A DNA stretch of 64,000 nucleotides from Ciborinia camelliae (GCA_025890175.1 JANPYM010000016.1:124001-188000), one strand, 5' to 3'; shown: positions 11,746-24,226, numbered from the stretch's first letter. Notes: generated by a model not told the origin, from the letters alone. A program made the numbers and translations.

Positions 11746-13883
11746 CTAAATCGGCACATTCCCCGCCACCCCCGCCCAAAACATACATCTCCGCTCCAAA
11801 CTCTGCCTACCCTCCCCAATCCACAAATTCTCAAACCCATCCCCCTCAACCACAAATTCCGCCCCCGTTTGTAGTTCCGGGACCCCGGGCTCCTCATCAT
11901 TCGTAACCTTATGACGGTTGGGAGACCCCGTCGCCATGAAAGACGCGAGCGCCCCTGCGTAGCCTTGATAGATCAGAGGTTGAGATTTCTGAATCGCGTT
12001 TACTTGGTTCCACTTGTGTTTTGGGGGCGGTTAGATGAGATTGGATTGTGGATTGGATGAGATGAGATTAGGTAGGTAGGTAGGTAGTTCCATTCCATTC
12101 CCGTAAGAATAACGGGAAAACAACCCAACCTGAGAAAAGAGATGAGAAAAAATAAAAAGAGAAAAACACATCTTACATAAATAGTATCACTCCCATGTCT
12201 AGCAGGACTAATAGAATATTGACCCAACCAACCAGCCTCACTAGCCGCCCCGCTCATCCACAAAGCCGGACAAGTCAAGACCGAGTCCCGGTATACCAGA
12301 CCCGCTCTTGCGTAACTAGAATTATAGACCGGAAACGTCTCGGCGGTACCAGATGCCGGATACATGGCGCGCACGGCATCGAGTTGGGAGGGGGAGAATG
12401 AAGGGAGGTAGCCGGCGAGCCAGGAGTTGAAAGAAGCGGGGGTGGAGTTAAAGGGGGGCGTGCCGGTATCCATGGCGTTTTGAAGACCTGGCGGGACGAA
12501 ATTTTCGCCTGGGTAAGGGGGAATGTTAGTGGTGGGGTTTTATAGTGAGGAGATCCAATGAATATAAGTGAGTATCTACTTCGGGCGGGCGGAAAAAGCA
12601 CCAGCTTGGTGTTTGAAATTGATCTAATCTTCAAATGATCCATTGAGTTGACCTTTCGGGCCCAAGTAATAGCGAGATTCAACTTACCTTCATGCGCATT
12701 ATACATGCCCCAGCCCCCTAGGATCGCAATATCCCCCTTACCACCATTACCACCTTCTGCATTAACCGTCGCCTCACTCAAAGTCTTCTTCAAAAACTTC
12801 CCATCGATAGCCGGTGCCCACGTATAACTGCTCGTATTCCAGGTATGGCTTGCTGCCACCACTAGAGCGGCCTCTGCTAAAATCTTCCAATCGAGAGATT
12901 TCAAACATTGTAAAGTACCATTGGTAGCGCCGGTGCAGTTTGTTAAATGAGTCATGGTGTCGTAGATAGATTGAGCTTGCGGAGAATCATAGGTGTAAGT
13001 TTTGGGCCAGAATGGTGAGGAGGCGAGGGCGCGGTTGAAGAGGGGTGGGGTGGTTTCTCCCGACGTGGCAAGAACTTGTGCGCTGTGTAAGAGGCTATTA
13101 GTCGTTGCCTACCTTCATTACACAAGAGGAATTGTTCAAGGAGGTAAATGGAAAGGGATAACAAACACCACACTTCCTGCCCCCGCACTTTGCCCCCAGA
13201 TGCCAACATTGTTCTTGTCCCCGCCAAATTGATGAATATACTTGTTCACCCATTCAAGAACTGCCTTCTGATCCAGTAATCCAGGATTTAAATCCGAATA
13301 TTCGTCTTCGGCAATCTCTTTCCCCGGTAGAAATCCAAATGTATTAACGCGATAATTGGGATACACGAAAACTATATCGTTCTGAGTAGAAACATTAAGA
13401 ATAGGATAAGCCGAAGGGGGAACTGCTTGAGAACCACCGCCTTGAATGAACCCACCACCAAAGAAGACTACCATTACTGGTCGAAGAGATTGTCCGGTTG
13501 AAAATGGACGCGAGTAAAGAGATAAATAGAGGCAGTCTTCCGAACCGACTGTCTAAAGGTGGCAGTCAGAGTAAAATTGACTGAAATTGTAATGAACATT
13601 GGAAAGAAGCGCTTACACCTTTCTGTGGACAAGCTGGAAAAGTCTGGATAGAGTTATATGTGCCATTCATGATAGGAATAGGAGGTTGTGGAGCTCTGAA
13701 CCTATTCTTTCCCGTTGGGGGAGCTGCAAAGGGAATTTTCTGGTAATAAGTTATGTTGTATAGGGATGAATATGCGCCTTGGAAAGTGCCATAATCTAGA
13801 GATGCTGTGATATCTTGTGCAAATATAAGAAGTGTAAACATGCATAAGGAAAGCAAAGTACAATAGAATGGAGTTAGATACAT
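11746..13883 (-). CDS. Secreted type-B carboxylesterase/lipase, five exons
   Basis: This is an extracellular alpha/beta hydrolase of the type-B carboxylesterase family, hydrolysing carboxylic esters of unknown identity. Exons on the minus strand are 13883-13617, 13552-13167, 13082-12688, 12508-12177 and 12012-11746, giving 548 residues. Residues 1-22 form a signal peptide (MYLTPFYCTLLSLCMFTLLI). Then come YQKIPFAAPPTGKNRFRAP, GSEDCLYL, the oxyanion loop FFGGGFIQGGG, YRVNTFGFL, and the nucleophile elbow WGQSAGAGSVV with its Ser. The probable catalytic His is in ARHGSDTIY. Several NxS/NxT sequons fit secretion. Every splice junction keeps frame and restores family motifs, for example SVV|AQVLATSGETTPPLFN. 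The gene appears intact. The substrate cannot be told from sequence. Confidence 0.88.
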
Positions 13884-14515
13884 AGTGAAAGCAATTAAGG
13901 ACTTGAAACAACCGTGAGAACTTGTTCCTTGACACTTGCAAAATTTAACTGCCTAGAAGCTTTAATACTTCAGGTCCCGTCCATAGTTAATGGACACAAG
14001 CTCTCTAATTGAAGTAGAAATAATTTAAACAAGTGCAAAATGGCGGGGTTTTGCAGATCTGAGGAAGAAAGGTTGGGGTGGAAATGTACATACACTTCGA
14101 GTAAAATAAGAGACCAATAGGAAGACAAGAAACATACTGCCTAATATCATCAGTGCACATAAATCATCACAATTGCATCAGGATATCGGGCTTCACTATA
14201 CCGAGCTGGTATTTTTCCGTAAAGCTACTAAAAAGGAATTTATGCTGTCAACCGTGACCAAACCTGCTATAAACTCCAGCCCTCGGCAACCTTTTGCTTC
14301 TGTAAACAATGAGGGTATAAGGAGAAAATTCGCACTACTATGCAAGGTATCACTAGCCCCGAAATATCCCCCAGAAACGTGAAAAATGGGCCCTTGCTCT
14401 ATCTGAACCCACAAATTAAAAGAAAATGCCACACATCTCCATGTATCGGTACGAAAATAGTTTAGGTCAAGTACCAGCGATGAGGCGCCCGCTGTCTTCT
14501 GTAGTCTTATGAATG
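13884..14515. other. Intergenic region between carboxylesterase and BTB gene
   Basis: This interval holds the promoter of the carboxylesterase (minus strand) and the 3' flank of the BTB gene. Overlapping frames of 69-78 codons exist on both strands around 14173-14432 but show no family features. Confidence 0.5.
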
Positions 14516-16007
14516 TCAGTAATGGATTGCACCATAGTTTCGGCGTCTCGGACCTTGTAACGTTATTATGTCTTCTCTCGGGAAAGCCGGCAACGGAGGA
14601 CGATCCATGGCAGGCAAGTCATCTTTGGAATCCTCTTCTCTCCTCTCGGCCATTTCCTTGAGAATTAGGGTCGATAGTTCGGGATTATCCATAAAGAAAT
14701 TCGACGTCTCTTCAGGGTATGCCTTCCATAGTCTAGCTTGCAAGAAGCCAACTCTAGCAAAGACTTTCTTGAGCAGAGGATCAATTGAGCTTACCCCATC
14801 ATATAATGTTTTACATGACCTCAAAACTGATGGTAGTGCAGCATCTAATCCAGCAACTTCAAAATTGTTGACGATGAATGCGGCTACACAATTTTTGAAG
14901 TCCTGCATTAGATATCTTTGAGCGCAAACGTAAACATCGATGCTTATAGAATACGCTATTGACCAGGTTCTCAAGTCTTCTTGAGACATCCTCTCCTCCG
15001 CAGGTGGTTCATCCAAAGCATTAGCTCGTGAGCCTCGTCTACGATCTCTCTGACCGGGGGGTTGTGGATAACCATTGCGACCCAAGACCGCCGGCATTGG
15101 TTGAGGTGGAGGTGGTAAGCCATTCATCCAGCGATTTCTAGGTGGAGGGATCCTTCTTGTTACGCCACAATTCCAGCAAGTTGGACCAAAAGAGTCTTGA
15201 GTACATTGAGCACAATTACAATCTGGTCGATGACGTCCAGGTTCCTTTCGTTGTCTTTGTTCCCAAGCTCGCTCTTGACGTCTACGATGGTTCTCTCGTC
15301 TTCTTCGACTTCTGGCACTTTTCAGTATTTAGTATAAAGATCTAACACAGTTTTCGGATATTCAGCTGGTTACTTTACCTCTCATCGCTTGCGCTTCCAC
15401 TGTCTGTTCCATCATCACTACCCGAAGCATTGCCATCGTCATTCTGTTCTCTTCCTTTGCCTTTTTCGGGCTCGGCGACAATGATATCTGCGACGGGACG
15501 TAGAGGGCAGTATTTAGATTCGTAGAGGAAGGCAATGATAAACTCGAACAGAGTGGGATCTTCCTCGGGTAAATCAATAGCTTGTGCTGCGGCCTCTTTG
15601 AATTCTCCATCCAAAGCTTTTCTGAAATATTCTGATTTGGTGAGGATATCGCGGTGAACATGGAACGTTTCGGCATGAGGTCCAACACGGATCGGAATTA
15701 TTGGTGATGAATAGCGACTATATCATTTAAAATCAGTATTGGTTATTTGCGTTTGCGCAGCTGATGTGCAAGCCAGACGGCGAGAGAGAATAATTCTGAC
15801 ATACCCATCGACACTAGATACCCAAAGATCCTTTTTGGGATCTGCCGCTTCTTTAATCTTTATGTCTTCGTCCAAAAATCCAAGAACGACGACATCTGGA
15901 GTGGTGGTAGAAGGTGCTCTCATTGCCGCATCAAGAGAAGTTTCCCCTCGATTTGGACGAGTTGTTCGATAAGCTTCTAATATTTGAGCCATTCTTTCCA
16001 TATTCAT
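14516..16007 (-). CDS. BTB/POZ-domain protein with C-terminal cysteine cluster, three exons
   Basis: This is a BTB/POZ-domain protein, probably a protein-interaction or CUL3-adaptor type factor; its partner is unknown. Exons are 16007-15805, 15717-15379 and 15317-14516, giving 447 residues. The BTB core spans the exon 1/2 junction: GRYSSPIIPIRVG, AETFHVHRDILTKSEYFRKAL, then DLPEEDPTLFEFIIAFLY. An acidic Gly/Ser/Asp linker follows. Exon 3 opens with a very basic stretch (SRSRRRRENHRRRQ) and a cluster CNCAQCTQDSFGPTCWNC (CxCx2Cx8Cx2C) that could bind zinc. A Pro-rich linker and a helical region (SQEDLRTWSIAYSISIDVYV, BACK-like) come next. The cluster precedes any Met in exon 3, so only splicing reveals it. 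The intron placements are consistent in frame. Function beyond the BTB domain is not recognised. Confidence 0.8.
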
Positions 16008-18150
16008 CGAATATCAAAAATTATATTCGGAGAAGTGAGACGGACTTAAATAAAAGGTAGTAGAGAATACGTCTGTGAGATATTAGCCCCGCTCTTGAAT
16101 ATAATCAAGGCTTCCCGCTCGTGTTACCACACCTTTGTTGGTTTCGCAAAACACCAAACCACGACGTCCCTCTGTGGCGCTCTTTTGACTGGCTTCGCAA
16201 CGGATGATTTGCCGTGGCGTTCCAATGCAGCTGGATAGGTGGGCAATGTAGTAAGTACCTAGTAGATAATAGATAGATAGTAAAAGCAGTAATCAATAAA
16301 ACCCTTTGGAAGACAAACGATTGTTAAACTGAACAAACAATCCAATTTGCATATGAGTGTTGTGTTGACCTCTGAGTCAAATTAACAAGTAAGTAACCAA
16401 AAGTTAATGGGATCAAGGGATCAAGGGATCAAGAATGAGATACAATGAATGGATTGCTGTGGTGATATGGACAATGACTGGTTACGGTGCCATCAATCAT
16501 AAATATAATAACCTGAGTTTGAAGGCTTAAGAGAGGAGAAGAGGGGTAAGTTTGTGCCTGCCCGCCTGTCGTTCTCTTTAGTGAATTGGATAGATCAGAT
16601 CGGCTGGTAGATGAGGACCGCGGGAACGGAAGGAGGGGAGAGGTTCAAAGATCTCCAGCTAGCATAATATTTGCTCTAGATACTGGAGAGAGCACCCTCC
16701 ACGAGGGAATCGGGAAGGGAAAGGGAAGAATGAATAAATGATATGATATGATATGAAACGATACAATCAATATACGATCAATATACGATGCGGTATGATA
16801 TGATGGTTGATGTGATTCTCTGGGATCCAATTGTCTCCACGCCTCCCGATTCATTACCTACCCGTACATATGAACTTGCATGTCAGAGATAGAGCTGGAG
16901 GTCACAGATTGATATCCATATACTAGGTACCTAGGTCGGTAGGTACTTACTAGATTGAGATTGAGGAGGTAGGATTCATTCCGTATTGATAGGTGGGTAA
17001 GGTGGGTAGGTACTGCAGGTGAGTCCTGACCTTATAAGATGAGACCTTTCCTTTTTGAGAATAGCGCCCATAGGTTACCCGTGGTCCGTGGACATCAATC
17101 CTCCATCTCGATCACTTAAACTTAACATCACACAAGATGCTGCACAAACACAACACAACACGCATTTGAAGAAGAGCACGAGATGCTTCAATTACCTATA
17201 TAGCACAACAGTACAGTGCTTATATATTTTTAATATATTTGATTCAATCAATCAATCGACATGACATGACATGACATGACATGAAATTTTGACAAGGGAC
17301 CGAATCTTCCTGATTCTTTTTAAGTGGCTCACATTCTGTACCTTACCTAGGTCAATAGGTTGGCCAAGAGGGTGGAAATCAAGTCCGGCTACTGCTATCA
17401 ACAATTATAATAGTATAAAAGTATAAAATATGGTCTCATGTACTACCATTTTACCACTACCAATCTATTGTCTTTGGCTTACTCGAGGAGGTCTCAATAT
17501 TGGTCAGCCTAGCTGTCGTCATGTCACATGCATTGCCTCAAATTTTCTTCGGGTCAGCTAGCTCAATTGATAGGGCATAGCTCCTTCGAATCTTTCTCAT
17601 GGATCTTTATCACTTGCTGCCACTCAAACAGCTTTGAGCAACATTTTATCGGTCCCACCTTTAGATACGAGGCGAGCAACCAACAAAATCTATCCCAAGA
17701 CTGCAACTTGCTTTCCACTCCTTACAAGATCCAAATAGTCGGTACCGGATGTCTACAAGAAAGTTCCGAATCTATGGATGCATGATAATCGCTACTTCTT
17801 TCGTGCTCATTCATTGAAGTGGGGACGGAATCCATACTCGGTTACAATGCATATGATATATGCCCAATCATTGTAAGCATGTATGATAAGAAAGAAGATT
17901 TCCTGCATAGTGTCTTCATTGAGGCTTGGGATGAAAATTCTACGAGAGATTATCGTGTCAGCCGCATAAACTCGGAGAAACAGATGTGTCCTAAATGGAG
18001 ACCTGCATGCTTGTGATTGCTTCATGCATGGGAAGCGCGTACGATTGCGACATTGAACAAATTCGACTACGAAATAAGCGACAAACGAAATAGCTTCCTG
18101 CAGATGTTCTGGTTATCTTAGGCCTCTATCGACGTAGGATGGTCAAATGA
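16008..18150. other. Intergenic region without recognised gene
   Basis: This interval contains the BTB gene promoter, GATATGATAT-type simple repeats near 16740, GGTAGGTA/TACCTAGG motifs around 16920-17010, and an ATGACATG repeat near 17260-17285. A plus-strand stretch at 17528-18016 has two moderately long frames without recognisable family similarity. A string resembling a tRNA D-arm lies at about 17557-17576 but has no tRNA fold around it. Confidence 0.5.
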
Positions 18151-18745
18151 AGATCAAACATTCTTCGTTCCCTTTCCATTTTTCATTTCAGAAAACTCCC
18201 TCTTGTCTTGGCGATAACTTCCCCTTGGAAAGCCAGCCACCAATTTTCTGAGGTATTTTGAGTCAAAAATCTCTGTTTCTCCCGAAAAGAAGGTCTCGGA
18301 CTTGCTCATAAGCAAAACCTGCCTCCTTGTCCGCGATGATCTGCTTAGCCTTTCAGTTTTCTCAAGGCTTAGGAACGAACAGTCTTCTTCATCAACGCTT
18401 TTTTCAAAATCGGGGGGGAGTCCTGAGTTATCATTTCGAGAAGAAGTCCGAATGCGCTGTATGCTTTGCCATAAACAGAGTGGGCATAGCAAGCGGCGTG
18501 TACATCGGAGCGAGCTTGTGGACTGCGAAATGTTAGCTATCTTGAACACCCAAGCTAGTTTCCGTGGAAATTTTGTACACTCGGAATGAATGGCAAATGC
18601 GGCAGGATTAATTGGCTCCTCCCCAACTACCACATTGCCGTATTCGTTCACCAAGATAAAATCCGATACACGAATCCGAGAGAAATATTCAGAGGAGAGC
18701 CAAAAATGATCAGTGAGAATTGGATCATGAATTGATCTACTCGGA
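18150..18745 (-). pseudogene. Degenerate class II aldolase/adducin-domain gene
   Basis: The minus strand reads DPILTDHFW, then SDFILVNEYGNVVVGEEPIN and PAAFAIHS, all typical of class II aldolase/adducin head proteins. A GT-AG intron (donor GTACAA after the IHS codons, branch GCTAAC, acceptor CAG) then leads to SDVHAACYAHSVYGKAYSAF and LEMITQDS, which continues the family order with the metal-ligand HxHS region changed to AHS. After that the reading breaks down. The segment that should carry the QNHGLLT region is missing, SLEKTE and AKQIIADKEAGFAYEQV lie in different frames, and a stop follows RNRDF. The N-terminal region upstream is also disrupted. The uninterrupted 198-codon frame here is therefore an artefact of mixed frames. 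It is a single-copy relic with no flanking element boundary seen. Confidence 0.75.
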
Positions 18746-21700
18746 TTCAAAGAGGTTCTTATCGTCGGCGATTATAATGTGCCACTCGATGGCATTCTCA
18801 CAACCCCATGTATCAAAACCTCGATCGACGAATTTGTCATATATCAGTAAAATTCGAGGTACCGCAACTTCCAGAAGAATTTTCACGTCCCGAATTCAGC
18901 AGCTAAGTACTAATTGTATACAAATTCTCTTCCAAACTTTCGAACCTCGGGTACAACCTGATTTTTCGCTTTTTGCCCAACACAGTAATCCCCCACACTC
19001 CCACTCGGCAATTTTTTGGCGTTTATTAATAAGAGAAGTCACCCGTAGTGACAAACTTTTAAACTTGTCTTTATGAGCCTTTAAGGCTGTATCATGGATG
19101 TCAAGTGAAGAATGGGAAGTAATTTATAATTGCGGACGGGAGGGTTGGCTGATTGTTTCTTACCTAGTGGTGATTCGGTATGTGGTGTGTTTCGAGTGTA
19201 GCCCACCTTACCCCGCGGCGGGGTATTAAAAGGCGCGCAAGGATCAATATGTTATCTACGAGTAGTGCTTGTAGAAAATACTGAGAGTTGAGATGTATTT
19301 GAAAACTTATGTATTTGCTATGTATTTTCTAACCCTGCATCACTTCTTTAGAAACGTAAGTATTGATTCAGGATACAGATTTCTTCCTCTTTTAAATTAA
19401 CATTTATTGAACTTATTATATTGTTGTATCGAGCTAGTGTATGTAGAACTATTTTATAACAACATTGATAAGTCTCGATGATGCAGGCGCTCTACTTTCA
19501 AGCTTTAAATTCGATAAACAAGTTACGTTGCCACTACCATGCTTTTCTGACAGGAGTAAAACTATTTCGTTTTACTTTTATGACCTAGGCCCAAAGCTAT
19601 TAAGAAGAAGCCAGATGGTGAGAGTAGTAGGGGATAGGCGGTCAGTATTTATGAGAATATTTTAATGCATCCAAAGATAGCTATTGTACACCTATCGAAC
19701 TACCATCCGCTCCTATGAGCTCTATGTACCCCTGCTATTTACTTGCTGACGTGGTACTCACAATACTCCACTCCAACCATACATCTTCAAATCCACGAGC
19801 ATAGAAGAGCGAAGATCAAGATCAAGGCAACTTTAAACTCAATCCGGCCTTTTGTACTAATCGACTACCTAGTGGGAGTTGTGATTGATATCGAGCTGGT
19901 TGTAGTTGGTGACGATGAGGTTGTTGCGCTACTAGCATATTAACCAAAAATGTATCGCTCATAGCAAAACCACACTCCAGAAAAATCGAGTCACCACTCA
20001 GATTTATAGGGAGCATCATGAGTCGGTATTCGAAATTTGAGGGGTTATATATTGATTTTTTGTGGTATGGTCCATTTATAGTGCATTTTTCTATTGTTGG
20101 AATTATTCATTGCAAGCCATGCTGGGTAGTGTTGATCGTTAGTTGTGCTACTTTGTTGTGTTATTGGTGGCCAGGTTACTTGCCAACGATTTCTTGATCT
20201 TCTGATTCATCATCGACATTGGCTCAGCAAGATGGTTACTTCTTGGGTGGTGTTTGGTACGGGGATTTTGTCTCCAAACTAGGAGATGGTTACGTGCTCA
20301 CCCAGGGACCAAGTATCAAACTTTTGGGGGGGAGAAGACTTGACCGGGGCGGTAATCCTGAAAGATGAAGTGCAGGTCATGTTGCTACTCAAACTCACAC
20401 CAACAGAAGGATGTGAAGATGGAGGTTTTGGGTGAATAGATCAGAATAAGTGTATCAAGTCACGGAAATAAAGAAAATGAGGAGCAAGATGAAACAAAAA
20501 GTGACATGAATGAGAAGCAGTTGGTATAAATATGTGAAGATTGAATAAATCAAGTAATCGTGCTGCCATCGCGGCCAAATACAAACCCGATCTCGTATCA
20601 GTAGACTGGTAATTGCGCGCGAGTATATCTAATGCATAGCTGATCAACATGCGGTCTACTTATGAGAGACCTGTCATTTTCGTTGGCTGCATACCATTCT
20701 ACATACGGCTAATAGCGAGCCTTGTTGATAAGTTGATAGTCGATTAAATCAATCATCTCTTTATCATCATATAGATACCTACCTAGGTACCTATAAATAT
20801 GATGGCCCAGGATGCAGTCCTCCATATCACCAGAGCTCCCTCCATCGAATTCTGGAATTCCATCGTTTTTACATGCAGCTTTTTGTAGATATTTAGGTAC
20901 GGTCGGTGTCTCGTTCTGGCTAGCAACCTGGATTGCCATTGCAATAACCGAGTTCAAAATTCGTTAGCTCGTTAGTTGGTTCTAGGGTGGGAATGGATAC
21001 TGCTGATCGGATCGGATCGGATTGAGTTGGGGATGTTATAGATAGAGACTTGCATTGCTTATACTGTCTTGTCGGCACCAGCTAGGTGTTGAAATATTGG
21101 TTCAGTATCAATATCAATATCAATATCTCAATCTAGATAGAGTATCTAGAGTATCAGGGAGTGTTTGTTGGAATTTCAATTGTGGGAAATATACACACCA
21201 CCATATGTGAGAGATGAAATATTTGCTGATTGAGGAGAATCATTACTTTCAGTCGGTTTTTGGCGTTGCGTAGCGTATTGTTGGATTGGGGGCGTTGGGA
21301 TATGATATGAAATGACATGAAATGACATGTGAGATTCAGATGTTGATGTTGATGGGAGTGCGGTTAGATAGATGATCTATTGAATTGGATTTGTAGGTAG
21401 GTAGGTAGGTTGGTAGGTATCTGGATTTCATTATGATGAGCGGCAATAAGATATCAGAGGTTTGTGTCTTGTGGAATCGAAGCGGAGTGAAGCGCTGTTG
21501 GTAATCATCATGATTATTATCGTCATCCAAACATACCTAGGTACGTGCCTACCTACCTATCCGCAAGCAAAACTAAAAACATCGGAAACTTTTGATCAAA
21601 ACACTCTAATCGAAATCGACATGTTCTTTCACAATTAGTGATGTTATATTATACTATCACATCATATCACCGTTTCATCCATCCTAGCTATGCTGTGCTA

Positions 21701-22774
21701 TGCTATGCTATGCATAATGCGGTATGGTTCTTACTCCAAACCAACTCTCTACTAATGTATTGGATCGTTCTTGGAATCTGTTTATTTATTACCTAGTAAT
21801 AGATGATGGGCTAGGAGGGGCTGGTTGGTGATTAGTACTGGAATTTGTAGAGGTTGTAGGGAGGGGAAAAGGGGAGGGAGAGGGAGGGGGGGGGATGAAA
21901 TGGTATCTGGGGTAATAGTAATGAATTGGAATTGGAATTGGAATATATAGATTATATAGTACAGTATGCCTGCTTTTGGTATATAGAGTATAGAGTATAG
22001 AGTATAGAGTACTAATTGTATACTTTCCCTGACAGAGGGGTTATATAGAGAAATCAGATCAGATAGAGTTAAAACTAAAAGTAGATGAAGTGAAATAAAG
22101 TAAAATAAAATAATCTTTTATTATATAATACTCTTCCTTCTCCCTCTCTCTCCCCCCCTTCTCTCTCTCCCCCCCCCTCCATCTCTCCAATCACAATCTA
22201 ACATACAAAGTTAGATACCTACCTATACAACCACATCAATCATACATCATACATCATGATTCATAACACTCCAGCCGGCATGAGACACTACAGTAAATTT
22301 TCCATACCTACCTACCTACCTATATAAACATAGGTATAAACGAATGAACAACAAATCAAATCAAATCAAATCAAATCCACATTATGATATCATTCTTTAA
22401 GATATTCACTTCTACTTCACTTCGCTTCCTTGATAGTTTCCACGGATATGCGTATACATATAGAAGAAAGTATAAATCATGACATTTCTTAAAACCCCAT
22501 ATAACCCTAAATATGTAACCAGAAGCTTTTATAAAAACAAGAAGAGAAGAGAAAAGGTATGCTGTTACATACGTTCATATATATATATATGTGATTTTTA
22601 TTTCTTTATGATTCCATTTAACATGCAATACCTATGCAATATGCGATACGCAACCCAATGCAGATGAGTATATCTCATCAACCCTTATACATGCTGATGT
22701 ATATTTACCACGGCATTATATATTGTATTGTATGCCCACATCAAATCTGAACATGAGGAAGAGAGAACAATTAT
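18746..22774. other. Intergenic 4 kb region without recognised gene
   Basis: No coding region is recognised. A GC-rich hairpin with a TATA-like sequence sits at 19209-19231. Scattered TACCTAGGTA/GGTAGG motifs occur near 20780, 21400 and 21535. AATATC and TATGC microsatellites, a poly-purine tract at about 21860-21900 and a pyrimidine tract near 22135-22190 are present. The last 500 bp, with an AT microsatellite near 22580, is the 3' flank of the GPI-protein gene. Confidence 0.5.
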
Positions 22775-23624
22775 CTACAAGAAGAAAGCGGCAACGAGAC
22801 CACCGAACAAGACGATGGAACCAGTAGCAAGGTTGCTTACGGCACCACCGGTAGTTTGAACAACACCTGGTCCAGCGGCCGTGGTGATGTTGGAAACGGT
22901 TCCGTTGGAGGAGGCCGTGGCAGTAGCAGTGGCGGCAGCGGAGGTGGCGGTGCTGAAGTAGGAGCTTGGGCATGATCCTGGGTGGGCTGGGTTGCATCCA
23001 CCTGGGATACCGGAGATGCTAGAGAAGGCGGCTTCGGTGGTGGAGGCGGCAGCGGTGGCGGTGCTGAAGTAGGAGCTTGGGCATGATCCTGGGTGGGCTG
23101 GGTTGCATCCACCTGGGATACCGGAGATGCTAGTGAAGGCGGCTTCGGTGGTGGAGGTGGCAGCGGAGGAGGCAGAGGCAGAGGCAGAAGCAGCGGCGTT
23201 GATCTTGAATGGGAAGGACCATTGGAAGGTGTTCTGATCGGAGTCGAGGATAATGCCAATTCCGTAAGTGGCGAAGCTGCCGACGGATTCTGGGATAGTC
23301 CACTTGTAGTGTCCATCCAAGTTGTCGATGGAGCCTGAGTACTTGTGTCAATACAATTGTTTCTTGTGTTTAATTCACATAGAGTAATAACTCACTAGCA
23401 ATGAGAACGGGGTCGTAGCTCAAAGATGATGGAGAGGCACCCTCCAAGAGCTTGATGGTAACCTTTCCAGCAACTCCGTTAGGAGCCCAGGTAATGTCCA
23501 TAACATCTCCAACAGTCATGACTTGACCTTCCTTTGGAATGGACATAGCATCGAAGCCAGCAGTTTGGGCAAAGACGGAGGAGATGGAGGCCAGGACGGC
23601 GGCGGAGATGATTTGGAAACGCAT
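22775..23624 (-). CDS. GPI-anchored Kre9/Knh1-like cell-surface protein, two exons
   Basis: This is a small secreted wall protein with a Kre9/Knh1-like (Ser-Thr-rich GPI-anchored family) beta-sandwich domain, a group linked to beta-1,6-glucan and wall organisation. Exons 23624-23396 and 23334-22775 are separated by a 61-bp intron and give 262 residues. Residues 1-19 are a signal peptide ([20 protein letters not shown] cleaves near the end). The KNH-like domain covers about residues 24-115 and includes [20 protein letters not shown] and the YKWTIPESV region. An Ala/Ser/Thr linker follows, with two tandem copies of a 37-residue unit centred on [19 protein letters not shown]. The C-terminal hydrophobic tail ([15 protein letters not shown]) after NGTVSN sequons indicates GPI attachment. 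The family call is firm; the wall role is inferred from family knowledge. Confidence 0.88.
22944..23165 (-). repeat. 111-bp intragenic tandem duplication
   Basis: Two adjacent 111-bp copies (about 22944-23054 and 23055-23165) differ by only a few bases and keep the reading frame. Each encodes STTEAAF, then [18 protein letters not shown]. The near identity points to recent duplication or homogenisation. Such units are common sources of length variation in wall proteins. Confidence 0.9.
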
Positions 23625-24226
23625 CTTGATTGATTGATATTAAGGAGTGAGTTGGAATATATAAGGTATTCAAAGAATGGACAGTATCAAAGACACAGTA
23701 AAAAGACAAATTCGAGAGAAGAAAAAGATGAAATCTTTCTTATATTATTTTGTGAATAGGTAAGAGAGGAAAAAAAGAGGAGGATGAGGAATTGGAAAGA
23801 GAGAGAGAGGATCAATACTTTTAAACCGGGCTCATTTCCCAATCTTGGCAGTACCGCTTCTTACTTATGGGTTTCCAACCTCTAGGCTAGGATAAATATA
23901 AATCACACCAACGCATAAAATTATTATACTTTCTAATCTTTAAGTTTTAAGGAGGATCAAAGGCTAAAAAGGATTGGATGGATATTCGATACACCCGGGC
24001 ATGATCAAGAATTTGAGTGAATTTGAATTTGGCATAAGATTTGGGTGCTGAGCATTGAGGAGATTATTAGGGAATAGGGACTCTGGAGGTGGAGACCATT
24101 TTCAGAAAGGAGATATTTTTGGACTTAGACGAGTCGACGAGTAAGGTTACCTTGTAGGCTGTGAGTCTGTGATTCGATCATTCTGGGTATAGATTCCAGA
24201 ATTGGTTCAATTTGGTTGTGATTCGA
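23625..24226. other. Promoter region of GPI protein and flank of AT-rich element
   Basis: No gene is seen here. Purine-rich repeats lie at about 23755-23810 upstream of the GPI-protein start. The interval ends with the left target-site copy TGATTCGA at 24219-24226. Confidence 0.5.

Noticed and set aside
17550..17600. tRNA-like string TAGCTCAATTGATAGGGC followed by TTCGAATC
   Set aside because: The anticodon arm, T stem and acceptor stem are absent; the resemblance is limited to D-arm-like and T-loop-like words.
22837..23316. 159-codon minus-strand frame, Pro-rich
   Set aside because: It is an alternative frame of the GPI-protein gene; the repeats it shows are those of the 111-bp duplication.
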